Origin: Chitinophagaceae bacterium | GTDB taxonomy: Bacteria > Bacteroidota > Bacteroidia > Chitinophagales > Chitinophagaceae | Direction: 5' to 3' | NCBI GenBank assembly: GCA_016710745.1 | Contig: JADJVB010000013.1 | Coordinates: 585,001 to 649,000 of the forward strand | Length of the DNA: 64,000 bases | Part shown: positions 27,299-36,045 of the stretch, piece by piece | Layout of the letters: every line of letters starts with the position of its first letter | Numbering within the stretch: position 1 is the stretch's first letter | The notes under the pieces: generated by a model | Told to the model about the DNA's origin: nothing | Seen by the model: only the letters and a program-made list of their open reading frames with translations | Database searches by the model: none | Translations under genes and position numbers: made by a program

Positions 27299-28762
27299 AT
27301 GAACCTGCGAAAAAATAGCATTCTTGCTTTTTTAATTTTAATTGGCCAAACCGTTTTTTCGCAACTTAGCAACCGGGTATTGGTGGTAAAAAACATAAAT
27401 AGTGCGGCTTCCATTACCATTGCTGATGATTATATGTTGCGCAGGGGAGTTACAAAACAGGTAATTATCAATTGCCAGAACAGCCAGAACAATGCGGGTT
27501 TGGAAACCATCAGTTATGCAAATTTTGTGAGCCAGGTGCAAACGCCTTTATTGAATTACCTGGGTAGTCATCCGGAGATCGATTTTATTGTTTTAACCAA
27601 AGGCATTCCCATCAGGATCAGTAATGTGCCCGGTAAAACCTATGGTGGCATATGTGCTTTGGATAGTTATATCGCGGGCTTTGGTTATGAAGCAAGCCCC
27701 ACCACAAGTACGGTGCATATCAGTGATCTCAATTATGGTATATCATATAACGGTGATGCTTATGCCAATAAATACTGGTTAAGTTCAACATCCTTTAGTC
27801 ATGCCAGCTTTGGTGGGTACCTTGTTACGCGGCTTGATGGTTATACGGTGGCAGATGCGGTGGCATTAACGACCCGCTCAATGCAGGCGGAAGCCGACCT
27901 GGCGGCGGGAATACCATCTACGGGCCGGATATTGCTGGATGCCGACCCGGCCTATGGTTTTCCAAACAGGGCAAACCAGCCCTATACGATCATTCCTAAT
28001 GGTTATGTTCCCGGTCAGCCCCTTGCCATCACTGTTGAAAGCGCATACGGAGATTGTAATTCCGATATGATCAAGACATATAATGAACTTACAGCAAGAT
28101 CAATTCCTGTACAATATGACAGCAGCATTATATATATAGGAAATATTTCGGGGTTAAAGGGATATTATGGCTGGGGAAGCAATGATACACATTTCAATCA
28201 ATCCCTCTATAATTCACTGGGTTTTGTCCCGGGTGCTGTTGCAGAAACAATTGTTTCTACCGGCGCGCGTTCATTTTTGCCAACTACTGGCGGACAATCG
28301 ATGATTGCAGACCTTATTGCACAGGGTGTAACGGGCATAAAAGGATATAGCGACGAACCGCTGGTACAGGGAGTAGCTTCGCCCGGCGTTTTGTTTGACC
28401 GATATACCAGGGGCTGGACACTGGCAGAAAGTTTTTATGCGGCATCCAGGTTGGTTTCGTGGATGGATATTGTTATCGGTGACCCCATTTGCAGGGCCTA
28501 TATAAATCCGCAAGTAGTGAATCCGGTACCAGGTAAATCGAAATTTTCCATCAGCCCCAACCCCGCTTCAGGCTTTATTACCATTCAATTTAATGATACG
28601 ATAAAACAGGCGCTGGAAATATATAATTGCCAGGGTCAGAAAATAAAAGCCGGTTCTGTTTTGCGTAATGAGCAGGTAAATATTTCCGCTTTACCCGGCG
28701 GTTTATATTTTGTAAGATTGCCGGATTATTTTAACCAGGTACAGAAATTTATAAAGCATTAA
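27299..28762 (+). CDS. TIGR03790-family protein with T9SS sorting domain
   Basis: A 487-residue exported protein. The ATG at 27299 starts a signal peptide (MNLRKNSILAFLILIGQTVFSQ). The body matches the TIGR03790 conserved hypothetical family: NRVLVVKNINSAASITIADDY near the mature N-terminus, then FIVLTKGIPIRIS, and a late block with GVTGIKGYSDEP and IGDPICRAYINP. The end is a T9SS type A sorting domain (FSISPNPASGFITIQF ... GGLYFVRL). It is probably secreted or surface-attached. Function of the family is unknown; the caspase/gingipain-like look of the late block is only an impression. Confidence 0.82.
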   Translation: MNLRKNSILAFLILIGQTVFSQLSNRVLVVKNINSAASITIADDYMLRRGVTKQVIINCQNSQNNAGLETISYANFVSQVQTPLLNYLGSHPEIDFIVLTKGIPIRISNVPGKTYGGICALDSYIAGFGYEASPTTSTVHISDLNYGISYNGDAYANKYWLSSTSFSHASFGGYLVTRLDGYTVADAVALTTRSMQAEADLAAGIPSTGRILLDADPAYGFPNRANQPYTIIPNGYVPGQPLAITVESAYGDCNSDMIKTYNELTARSIPVQYDSSIIYIGNISGLKGYYGWGSNDTHFNQSLYNSLGFVPGAVAETIVSTGARSFLPTTGGQSMIADLIAQGVTGIKGYSDEPLVQGVASPGVLFDRYTRGWTLAESFYAASRLVSWMDIVIGDPICRAYINPQVVNPVPGKSKFSISPNPASGFITIQFNDTIKQALEIYNCQGQKIKAGSVLRNEQVNISALPGGLYFVRLPDYFNQVQKFIKH

Positions 28763-28792
28763 TGTGAAGCGTAGGGAAAAAATTATGCTGCA

Positions 28793-28823
28793 GGGTTTCC
28801 AACCTTCCATAGGTTGGAAACCC
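28793..28823. terminator. 13-bp perfect hairpin after the TIGR03790 gene
   Basis: gggtttccaacct / aggttggaaaccc with a 5-nt loop, followed 10 nt later by a T6 stretch. It lies about 30 nt past the stop. Either an intrinsic terminator of the upstream gene or a mobile hairpin. Confidence 0.6.
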
Positions 28824-28847
28824 AGCTAAAGATTTTTTATTGACTCA

Positions 28848-28877
28848 ATAAAAAAGGCCCTGCTAAAAGCAGGGCCC
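28848..28877 (-). terminator. Terminator of the rpsF-rpsR-rplI operon
   Basis: On the minus strand gggccctgc / gcagggcc with loop ttttta, then a T6 run. It lies 23 nt past the rplI stop. Confidence 0.9.
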
Positions 28878-28899
28878 AATATAAATTTGTAATAAAGAA

Positions 28900-29346
28900 T
28901 TACTCAGCAACTACTTCAAACTCAACTTCGGTTTCGTTACCGTTACCAAAATCAATACTTGCTTTAAAAGTACCTAATTCTTTTACTTCGTCAATGATTG
29001 TGATACGGCGGCGATCGATTTCGTAGCCCTTTTGCTCTTTGATGGCACGTGCGATCTGAACAGAAGTCACACTACCAAAGATCTTACCGCTGGTACCGGT
29101 TTTAGCACCAATCTTTAAAGCACCGTCTTTTAAAACAGCTATTACGTTATTCAATTCAGCCATTAATTTGGCTTCTTTTTTAACTTGCTGCTTTTTCTTT
29201 TCTTCCATCATTTTCATGTTGGAAGGACTGGCTTCAATGGCCAATTTACCTGGGATCAAAAAATTACGGCCATATCCGTTTTTTACTGTTACCAGTTCAT
29301 TAACGCCACCTAAATTATTTACATCCTGTATTAATATTACCTGCAT
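28900..29346 (-). CDS. rplI: 50S ribosomal protein L9
   Basis: A 148-residue L9 of normal length. The N-terminal rRNA-binding domain shows the conserved MQVILIQDVNNLGGVNELVTVKNGYGRNFLIP. The long connecting helix is Lys-rich, and the C-terminal domain contains GKIFGSVTSVQIA. Third gene of the rpsF-rpsR-rplI cluster. A 131-nt spacer with repeat-like palindromes separates it from rpsR. Confidence 0.98.
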   Translation of the reverse strand: MQVILIQDVNNLGGVNELVTVKNGYGRNFLIPGKLAIEASPSNMKMMEEKKKQQVKKEAKLMAELNNVIAVLKDGALKIGAKTGTSGKIFGSVTSVQIARAIKEQKGYEIDRRRITIIDEVKELGTFKASIDFGNGNETEVEFEVVAE

Positions 29347-29390
29347 TGTTTTGCATTTTTACCCAACTCTTCGCCAAGCTCAGAACTTTC

Positions 29391-29477
29391 TCCGCCGCGG
29401 CGGATTAGGGTGGTTAAGAAAAAAATTGTTTAACTAAAAGCTCCTGCTTTACTTCCCCCTTGGGGGATTAAGGGGGC
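29391..29477. repeat. REP-like palindromes between rpsR and rplI
   Basis: A perfect palindrome TCCGCCGCGGCGGA (29391-29404) and a C5/G5 hairpin with a second G5 (29455-29475; on the minus strand, CCCCCTTAATCCCCCAAGGGGG). Similar GC-rich blocks are common between Bacteroidota genes. Confidence 0.65.
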
Positions 29478-29741
29478 TTATTTCAATAGATCTGTAACGT
29501 ACGGTAAGATCGCCATTTGACGGGCTTTTTTTACTGCATCACCAACCTTACGTTGAAACTTCAAAGAGTTTCCGGTAATGCGGCGTGGCAATAATTTACC
29601 TTGTTCATTAATGAATTTTTTAAGAAATTCTGCATCCTTATAATCAATATAACGGATACCCATTTTTTTGAAACGGCAGTATTTCTTCGGACGCTTCTCC
29701 TGCTTAATGGCAGTAAGGTATTTTATTTCATTTTTTGCCAT
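29478..29741 (-). CDS. rpsR: 30S ribosomal protein S18
   Basis: An 87-residue S18. The conserved core is [18 protein letters not shown] near the N-terminus and [16 protein letters not shown] (about residues 51-66). S18 pairs with S6 on the small subunit platform. It starts 2 nt after the rpsF stop, so translation is probably coupled. Confidence 0.98.
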   Translation of the reverse strand: MAKNEIKYLTAIKQEKRPKKYCRFKKMGIRYIDYKDAEFLKKFINEQGKLLPRRITGNSLKFQRKVGDAVKKARQMAILPYVTDLLK

Positions 29742-29743
29742 GA

Positions 29744-30097
29744 TTAAACAAGTGATTTTTCGTTAGTAAAACGTCCGCCACTTCTCTTTTTTTCATTGTA
29801 ATCGACGGCGTACTTGTCGAGTGCAGTGTACATGTGACGCATCTGTGATTCGTCACGTAAAAGTTGAATTTTCAACTTTTCATTGAAGTCGGTTGGCGCT
29901 TTATACTCCATTACCCAATACAGACCGGTGGTCTTCTTGTCAATGGGATAGGCCAGCGATTTTAGTCCCCATGGGTTACTGTGCAAAACCTCACCTCCGT
30001 TAGCAATAACGAGGTCGGCATATCTTTTCTGAGCCGCTTTAAATTCGTCTTCAGATAGCACAGGGGTAAAAATCACCATCAATTCGTAGTTGTTCAT
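29744..30097 (-). CDS. rpsF: 30S ribosomal protein S6
   Basis: A 117-residue S6 starting [18 protein letters not shown], with [25 protein letters not shown] in the middle and a basic C-terminal tail. First gene of rpsF-rpsR-rplI. Its leader has a -7 box at 30156-30163 and a small stem (ccgtt/aacgg) about 30 nt before the ATG. Confidence 0.98.
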   Translation of the reverse strand: MNNYELMVIFTPVLSEDEFKAAQKRYADLVIANGGEVLHSNPWGLKSLAYPIDKKTTGLYWVMEYKAPTDFNEKLKIQLLRDESQMRHMYTALDKYAVDYNEKKRSGGRFTNEKSLV

Positions 30098-30155
30098 TTC
30101 CCTGATTGATTTTGTTTTAAAAAATGTTGTTAATCCGTTTTTTTGTAACGGGCAG

Positions 30156-30163
30156 CAAAGGTA
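30156..30163 (-). promoter_or_regulatory. -7 box of the rpsF promoter
   Basis: TACCTTTG on the minus strand, an exact TAnnTTTG match, 58 nt before the rpsF ATG. No TTTG at the -33 distance. Confidence 0.6.
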
Positions 30164-30390
30164 GGGGTTTTAATGGATAATTGATGATGGGAAATGGATA
30201 ATTTTGATGCTTTTAATGGCATATGCTACTGGTTTAATTCCGTAAAATCATCGTGCATCCAGTACCGGCAAATTTGTTAAATCGTAATCTCTGCCAGTCT
30301 TTCAATCAAGGATCTCATTCTAGTTTACTGGTTTTAGAGTTATACGAAAGTCCGGAGGCTTTAAGCCTTTGTAATCAATACCTTATATAT

Positions 30391-32118
30391 TTATTGCTTG
30401 TTTAGCCGGTAAACCGGGTACCTGTTATGCCCCGACTCGTAATAGGGCGAATTTTTATAAATAAAATCCAATTGGGCCGATCCGTTGGCTGCAAATTTCG
30501 CATCGGCCTTTTTCTTTTCCTCCAGTTTGATCTTAACATCAGGGTTGGTTTTTAAATATTCGGCGGCGAGGTCATCCCAGCGGTAATCGCTGTACCCTTC
30601 TTTTTGCTGTAAAACGGCATCAAAGAAATTCCAGGCAAAAAAGCTGTCGTCACCGCCTGGTTCCAGCATTTCTACCAGGTAACGGTTTGCCGGCTGGTTC
30701 AGGTAAATAATATAATCGCCTTTCAGGAATTTTATTTTTTGATCAAACACCGTAACTTTTACACCTGAATTTTTATGATGTTTTTCATAAGGCCTCGGCG
30801 ACGATCTGTAATCATCAATATGATAAGCCTGCACATCAATAGCTGTGTCTTTTGTAAATCGCTGCATGCGCACGCCGTTCAGTTTAAGTAAATCAAGTAC
30901 CGCCCACCAACCCTGGGGGATAATGTAAGCTTTGGGAGCTTCCGTAACATCAGCCTCCTTAAAGGCATTAAAAAACTTAACCTGTTTGGTAAAGGGTTTG
31001 CTTCTGTCGTAGTACATGCGGTTTAAGCCGCTAGCATCACTGGGTTTATAGGCCTGCTCATAGCCTTTAAAATTTACAAAAGTATAACCGGTAGTATCAA
31101 CATTCCATTTTAATGGGAAAGCGGTTTCCCTGGTTATTTCAAGCCGTGCTTTTTTTCTTTGTGCAATCAATTCGGTAGCATTAATAGCCGCTTTTTCGAT
31201 CATGGTTTGTGAAAATGAATAAGTTGACAAAACCCGTTGTTTAAAGGGTTTCAGCATATGCGTTTCGGGTACAAAGCCAATGGTTTGAAACAGGGCGGCA
31301 TAGCCGCTTGAATATCTCGGCGGGTCATAAAACATCACCATGCCCCGGTCCGGACTGGCAGTTTCAAAACTCACATAGGGCACCATATCCCAATTTTTAT
31401 CGCTCATACCTTTGTATAGTTGCGGCTCAAATTTTTCTTTAAGCCATCCTCCCAGGTCCTTTCCCAATTTATCGTATTGTGTGGTCAGCATGGTCATGGT
31501 ATGTTGGTAATCGGCGCCATCACTAACATGGTTGTCAATCAAAATGTCGGGATCGAGGAAATGAAAAATTTCAGCAAACGATCTTGCATTTTTGCTATCG
31601 TTCTTTGTAAAATCACGGTTCAGGTCGAGGTTTTGGGCATTACCCCGGAAGCCATATTCCAAAGGCCCTTCCTGGTTTGCCCTCGAATACGAATTACGGT
31701 TTAAACAGCCACCGATATTATAAACGGGGATAAAAGCCAGCGCCACATTATCCGGCAGTCTTATTTTGTTGATCACAATATCCCTCACCAGCATCATGCT
31801 GGCATCTATACCATCAGGTTCGCCGGGGTGAATGCCATTATTGATCAGGATCACGGCCTTGTTCTGTTTATGCCATTGAGCGGCATCAAATTTGCCGTCA
31901 TTGCTAACCATTACCAGGTGAAGGGGGTAGCCGGCATCGGTCATGCCCATTTCTTTAACCAATACGTTGCCCGATATCTTATCTAAATTTTTATACCAGG
32001 CAATGGCTTCAAAATAAGTGGCACTTTCGAGTCCGTTTGTTTTCTCGAACCGGCATAGCTGGGCTTCCGCGATTTGAAAAAAAGAATTCAACAGTAACAG
32101 GAAGAAAAGCTTTCTCAT
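30391..32118 (-). CDS. Secreted M14-family zinc carboxypeptidase
   Basis: A 575-residue exported peptidase with a signal peptide ending near AEAQ (residue 20). Zinc ligands are His97 and Glu100 (NGIHPGEPDG) and probably His197 (DILIDNHVSDGAD). The conserved NLDLNRDF stretch is near residue 163. The catalytic Glu is probably Glu285 in FVPETHMLK. The C-terminal 280 residues are an extra domain of unknown role. M14 enzymes remove C-terminal residues or cut cell-wall peptides; the substrate cannot be read here. Monocistronic; probably periplasmic. No lipobox. Confidence 0.9.
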   Translation of the reverse strand: MRKLFFLLLLNSFFQIAEAQLCRFEKTNGLESATYFEAIAWYKNLDKISGNVLVKEMGMTDAGYPLHLVMVSNDGKFDAAQWHKQNKAVILINNGIHPGEPDGIDASMMLVRDIVINKIRLPDNVALAFIPVYNIGGCLNRNSYSRANQEGPLEYGFRGNAQNLDLNRDFTKNDSKNARSFAEIFHFLDPDILIDNHVSDGADYQHTMTMLTTQYDKLGKDLGGWLKEKFEPQLYKGMSDKNWDMVPYVSFETASPDRGMVMFYDPPRYSSGYAALFQTIGFVPETHMLKPFKQRVLSTYSFSQTMIEKAAINATELIAQRKKARLEITRETAFPLKWNVDTTGYTFVNFKGYEQAYKPSDASGLNRMYYDRSKPFTKQVKFFNAFKEADVTEAPKAYIIPQGWWAVLDLLKLNGVRMQRFTKDTAIDVQAYHIDDYRSSPRPYEKHHKNSGVKVTVFDQKIKFLKGDYIIYLNQPANRYLVEMLEPGGDDSFFAWNFFDAVLQQKEGYSDYRWDDLAAEYLKTNPDVKIKLEEKKKADAKFAANGSAQLDFIYKNSPYYESGHNRYPVYRLNKQ

Positions 32119-32199
32119 GCAGGTAAATTTTTTGTTAAGCTACAATAATTTTCTAAGCGGTAATTACCGCAGGTAAATGAAAACTAAAAAAAACAAAAA

Positions 32200-32226
32200 A
32201 ACCCGTTGATATAAATATCACGGGTT
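32200..32226 (-). terminator. rpsT terminator
   Basis: Stem aacccgt-tgata / tatca-cgggtt; on the minus strand it is followed by a T7 run. It lies 23 nt past the rpsT stop. Confidence 0.85.
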
Positions 32227-32248
32227 CAAATAGGTTATATAAGAAAAA

Positions 32249-32503
32249 TTACTTTGCCTGGGCGTTCACACGCCTGGCCAGCTTGCTTTTTAAATTGGCT
32301 GCTTTGTTTTTATGAATCGTGCCACGCTTGGCTAATTTGTCGATCATAGAAGCTACTTTTGGAAAGGCTTCGGTTGCCGCAGCTTTTTCACTTGCTTTTA
32401 AATCACGGATGGCGTTACGGGTTGTTTTACCATAATAACGGTTACGTTCGTTACGTTTGGTGCTCTGCCTAACGTCTTTTTTGGTTGCTGCATGATTTGC
32501 CAT
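32249..32503 (-). CDS. rpsT: 30S ribosomal protein S20
   Basis: An 84-residue, very basic three-helix protein. It starts MANHAATKKDVRQSTKRNERNR, and TIHKNKAANLKSKLARRVN is the conserved C-terminal helix. Monocistronic, with its own -7 box 23 nt upstream and a terminator downstream. Confidence 0.98.
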   Translation of the reverse strand: MANHAATKKDVRQSTKRNERNRYYGKTTRNAIRDLKASEKAAATEAFPKVASMIDKLAKRGTIHKNKAANLKSKLARRVNAQAK

Positions 32504-32525
32504 GTAAAATCTATTTTTTGGGCTG

Positions 32526-32533
32526 CAAAGATA
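32526..32533 (-). promoter_or_regulatory. -7 box of the rpsT promoter
   Basis: TATCTTTG on the minus strand, an exact TAnnTTTG match, 22 nt before the rpsT ATG. The transcript leader would be under 20 nt. Confidence 0.6.
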
Positions 32534-32619
32534 GGAGTAATTATGTTAAAATGGATAATTAATAATGGATAATTTCCAAAACTCGTATTTTCTGCTTTAT
32601 TTCGGATAAAATTGGGCTT

Positions 32620-33114
32620 ATGAACAGATATCTGATACTTGCTTTACACGTTATTTCACTGGTTTTATTAGGCTTTGGCTGGGTACTCGACATCCTGCAT
32701 ATCGACATATCGGTGCATTATATTATTGATTTCAACCTGTTCAGCGAAAAAAGAAGCGTACTGGGTATGCTGGAAAAACTTTGGACCGATCATAATTACT
32801 GGCCCTTTCTGCTCATCTTTTTGTTTGGGATCATAGTTCCCCTGATCAAATCGGGCATCATTTTTTACCTGCTGCTGGGTAAAAATCCCGATCAAAAATG
32901 GCAGCGGTTTGTTAGTGCCATCAGCAAATGGGCCATGGCCGATGTATTTGCCATCAGCATATTTGTCGCTTTTTTAGGCGCCAATGCCATGGAAAGCACC
33001 CGGGCGGTTTTACAGCCCGGCTTTTATTATTTTGTGGGTTATGTGATCCTGAGTGCTGTTATAGCTATGTTTTGCGGCAAACTGAACCAAAATTCCACGC
33101 CAAAATCAGCATAA
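32620..33114 (+). CDS. Paraquat-inducible protein A (PqiA) family membrane protein
   Basis: A 164-residue inner-membrane protein with four hydrophobic segments. KWAMADVFAISIFVAFLGA (about residues 105-123) matches the PqiA hallmark (KWsMlDVFvisl). The N-terminus (MNRYLILALHVISLVLLG) is the first membrane helix. It is a short single-module version of the family; larger PqiA proteins have two such modules and work with MCE-domain partners in envelope lipid transport. No pqiB-like gene is adjacent. It lies 60 bp before sucA on the same strand. Confidence 0.82.
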   Translation: MNRYLILALHVISLVLLGFGWVLDILHIDISVHYIIDFNLFSEKRSVLGMLEKLWTDHNYWPFLLIFLFGIIVPLIKSGIIFYLLLGKNPDQKWQRFVSAISKWAMADVFAISIFVAFLGANAMESTRAVLQPGFYYFVGYVILSAVIAMFCGKLNQNSTPKSA

Positions 33115-33174
33115 TTAACCGATATTTGCACTCGTTTCTACAACAGTAAACTACCTAAATAACCCTCTTTTACG

Positions 33175-35925
33175 ATGAAGGATTTCCAGTACATCACCAA
33201 TTCGCACCCCGGTTATATTGAAAACCTGTACGATGATTTTATTAAAGACCCGGCCAGTGTGGATACCGATATGCGTAAATTTTTTGAAGGATTTGATTTT
33301 GCCGTAAGCAGCCAATACGTTGCTGCACCCGTAAATGGTAAAACTAAACAGGCATCAATTGCCGAAGGAGTTGATTTAGATAAAGAGTTTGCCGTGTACC
33401 GGTTGATCCTGGCATATAGGAGAAAGGGGCATTTAATTGCCAAAACAAATCCCATCCGCGAAAGAAAAGACCGTAAAGCAAACCTAGACCTGGAAGATTT
33501 TGGACTAAGCGATGCCGACCAGTCAACAACGTTTGCGGCCGGCAAACTCGTTGGACTGCCAAATGCATCATTGCGTGAAATTTTAACTCTTTTGCGAACT
33601 TGTTATGCCAAACATATTGGGGTACAGATCGCCTATATAACCGACCGGAAAAAACAGGAGTGGCTTTTTAACGCAGTGGAGAACACGATGTTGAAGCCGG
33701 TTCCGCTGCAACAGAAAAAAAGAATTCTGCAGAAACTGAATGAAGGCGTCATGTTCGAAAAATTTCTGCACACCAAATATATCGGACAGAAAAGATTTTC
33801 ATTGGAAGGCGGGGAGACAGCTATTGCTGCTTTAGATGCCATTATTAATATGTCGGCCAATAACGATGTGGAAGAAGTGGTGATCGGTATGGCCCACCGC
33901 GGAAGATTGAATGTGCTGGCCAATATCATGGGGAAAACCTACGAACAGATATTCAGTGAATTTGAAGGCAACAGTATTCCGGATACTACGATGGGTAGCG
34001 GCGATGTAAAATATCACCTCGGTTTTGGCAGTGATGTGGAAACCGCCGATGGTAAAAAGATCCATTTAAAATTAAGCCCGAATCCTTCGCACCTGGAGGC
34101 GGTTGACCCGCTGGTTATTGGTTTTGCCCGGAGCAAGGCCGATATTTTATTCAACAGTGATTATGATAAAATTCTACCGATACTGATTCATGGCGATGCA
34201 TCCATTGCCGGCCAGGGTATCGTGTACGAAGTTCTGCAGATGAGCAAGCTCAGAGGATACTATACAGGCGGTACCATTCATTTTGTAATTAATAACCAGA
34301 TTGGTTTTACTACCGATTTTGATGATGCACGGTCTTCTGATTATTGTACATCTGTTGCAGCTATGGTACATGCACCGGTGTTTCATGTAAATGGTGATGA
34401 TGCCGAAGCCGTAGTAAAGGCCTGTGAAATTGCAACGCTTTACCGGCAGGAATTTAATTCGGATATTTTTATCGACATGGTATGCTATCGTAAGCACGGG
34501 CATAACGAGGGCGATGAGCCGAAGTTTACCCAGCCACAACTGTATGCGTTGATCGAAAAACACCTTAATCCAAGAGAAGTATACACACAGTTTTTAATGC
34601 AGAATGGCGAGCCCGATGCACAGGCACTGGCCAAGGAGATGGAACAAAAATTTTTAGCCGATCTCCAGGAAAGGCTTGATGAAGTGAAACAAAATCCGCT
34701 GCCTTATACCTATCAACCGCCCGAACTGGTTTGGAAAAGTATGCGTAAGGCAACTGCAGGAGATTTTGAAAGGTCGCCGGTTACGGCTATTGGCAGCGAA
34801 GAATTTACCTTATTGTTTGATGGATTGATGAAATGGCCGGCTAATTTTAAGCCACTGCGAAAAGTTGAAAAACTCATCAGCGATAAGATGAAATTATTCA
34901 GCGATGAAAATAAAGTTGACTGGGCAACAGCCGAGTTAATGGCGTATGGTAGTTTATTGGTTGAGGGCAAAGATGTACGCATGAGCGGACAAGATGTAAA
35001 GCGGGGTACTTTCAGTCACCGCCATTCAACGTTGTACGACGAAAATACCAATGCCGAATACAACAGGCTGAATCATTTTACTGCTACACAGGCGCCGTTC
35101 CGCATCTATAATTCTTTGTTGAGCGAGTACGCGGTGCTTGGATTTGAATACGGATATGCCATGGCCAATCCCAATGCCCTGGTGATCTGGGAAGCGCAGT
35201 TTGGTGATTTCTGTAATGGTGCGCAAACTATAGTTGACCAATTTATTACCACGGCCGAAACCAAGTGGCAACGTATGAATGGCGTGGTATTATTATTGCC
35301 GCATGGGTACGAGGGCCAGGGGCCCGAGCACAGTAGTGCCCGCATGGAGCGCTTTTTGCAAATGTGTGCTGAACTGAATTTTGTGGTATCCAATGTTACT
35401 ACCGCAGCTAATTTTTTCCATTTACTTCGCCGTCAACTGGCATGGCCGTTCAGAAAACCATTGGTGAATTTTTCGCCAAAAGCTAACCTGCGCCATGCCG
35501 GCAGTTATAGCAGCCAGGAGGATTTTACAAATGGTGGGTTTAAGGAGGTTTTAGACGATACCGCTATACAAGATGCGGCTGCCGTCACCAAAGTATTATT
35601 ATGCAGTGGTAAAATATATTTCGACCTGGCAGAACGGCAGCAGAAGGAAAACAGAATGGATGTAGCCATTATCAGGCTGGAACAGATTCATCCTTTGCCT
35701 CAAAACCAACTGGACGAATTGTATAAAAAATACAGTAAAGCCATCTGGTACTGGGTACAGGAAGAACCTTTGAATATGGGTGCAGCCACGTTCTTACGAA
35801 TGAATCTTAAGAATATTAACTTCTATATTATCAGTCGGCAGTTAAGCGCAGCCACCGCAACAGGGTTTAATAAAGTACATCTGAAAGAGCAGGAACAGAT
35901 TGTGGAAAAAGCATTTAGTATTTGA
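33175..35925 (+). CDS. sucA: 2-oxoglutarate dehydrogenase E1 component
   Basis: A 916-residue thiamine diphosphate enzyme of the TCA cycle that decarboxylates 2-oxoglutarate. The N-terminus carries the E2-binding helix (NSHPGYIENLYDDF). Core motifs are GMAHRGRLNVL, FGSDVETADG, HGDASIAGQG, VNGDDAEAV and, in the pyrimidine-binding domain, GTFSHRHST and VLGFEYGYA. Length is normal for the family. The E2 gene (sucB) is not next to it in this window: a spacer with short repeats and then ffh follow. Confidence 0.97.
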   Translation: MKDFQYITNSHPGYIENLYDDFIKDPASVDTDMRKFFEGFDFAVSSQYVAAPVNGKTKQASIAEGVDLDKEFAVYRLILAYRRKGHLIAKTNPIRERKDRKANLDLEDFGLSDADQSTTFAAGKLVGLPNASLREILTLLRTCYAKHIGVQIAYITDRKKQEWLFNAVENTMLKPVPLQQKKRILQKLNEGVMFEKFLHTKYIGQKRFSLEGGETAIAALDAIINMSANNDVEEVVIGMAHRGRLNVLANIMGKTYEQIFSEFEGNSIPDTTMGSGDVKYHLGFGSDVETADGKKIHLKLSPNPSHLEAVDPLVIGFARSKADILFNSDYDKILPILIHGDASIAGQGIVYEVLQMSKLRGYYTGGTIHFVINNQIGFTTDFDDARSSDYCTSVAAMVHAPVFHVNGDDAEAVVKACEIATLYRQEFNSDIFIDMVCYRKHGHNEGDEPKFTQPQLYALIEKHLNPREVYTQFLMQNGEPDAQALAKEMEQKFLADLQERLDEVKQNPLPYTYQPPELVWKSMRKATAGDFERSPVTAIGSEEFTLLFDGLMKWPANFKPLRKVEKLISDKMKLFSDENKVDWATAELMAYGSLLVEGKDVRMSGQDVKRGTFSHRHSTLYDENTNAEYNRLNHFTATQAPFRIYNSLLSEYAVLGFEYGYAMANPNALVIWEAQFGDFCNGAQTIVDQFITTAETKWQRMNGVVLLLPHGYEGQGPEHSSARMERFLQMCAELNFVVSNVTTAANFFHLLRRQLAWPFRKPLVNFSPKANLRHAGSYSSQEDFTNGGFKEVLDDTAIQDAAAVTKVLLCSGKIYFDLAERQQKENRMDVAIIRLEQIHPLPQNQLDELYKKYSKAIWYWVQEEPLNMGAATFLRMNLKNINFYIISRQLSAATATGFNKVHLKEQEQIVEKAFSI

Positions 35926-35927
35926 TA

Positions 35928-36025
35928 ACACGAATTATTAAACCACGAATTATTCGAATTACACTAATTACACGAATTGAAAGATGGGTATCTGCTTAGT
36001 CAGTGCAATTCGTTCAAATCCGTGC
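35928..36025. repeat. Short 'acgaatt' repeats between sucA and ffh
   Basis: The word cacgaatta/acgaatt and variants recur five to six times in about 60 nt, ending in caattcgttcaaatccgtgcaat. Such ATTCGTG word runs are frequent spacers in this phylum. No hairpin terminator was found for sucA. Confidence 0.6.
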
Positions 36026-36045
36026 AATAAAAAAATAAAACAATC

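Noticed and set aside
30098..30155. Possible S6:S18-binding leader before rpsF (ccgtt/aacgg stem)
   Set aside because: Only one short stem is visible; the full two-stem motif could not be matched by eye.
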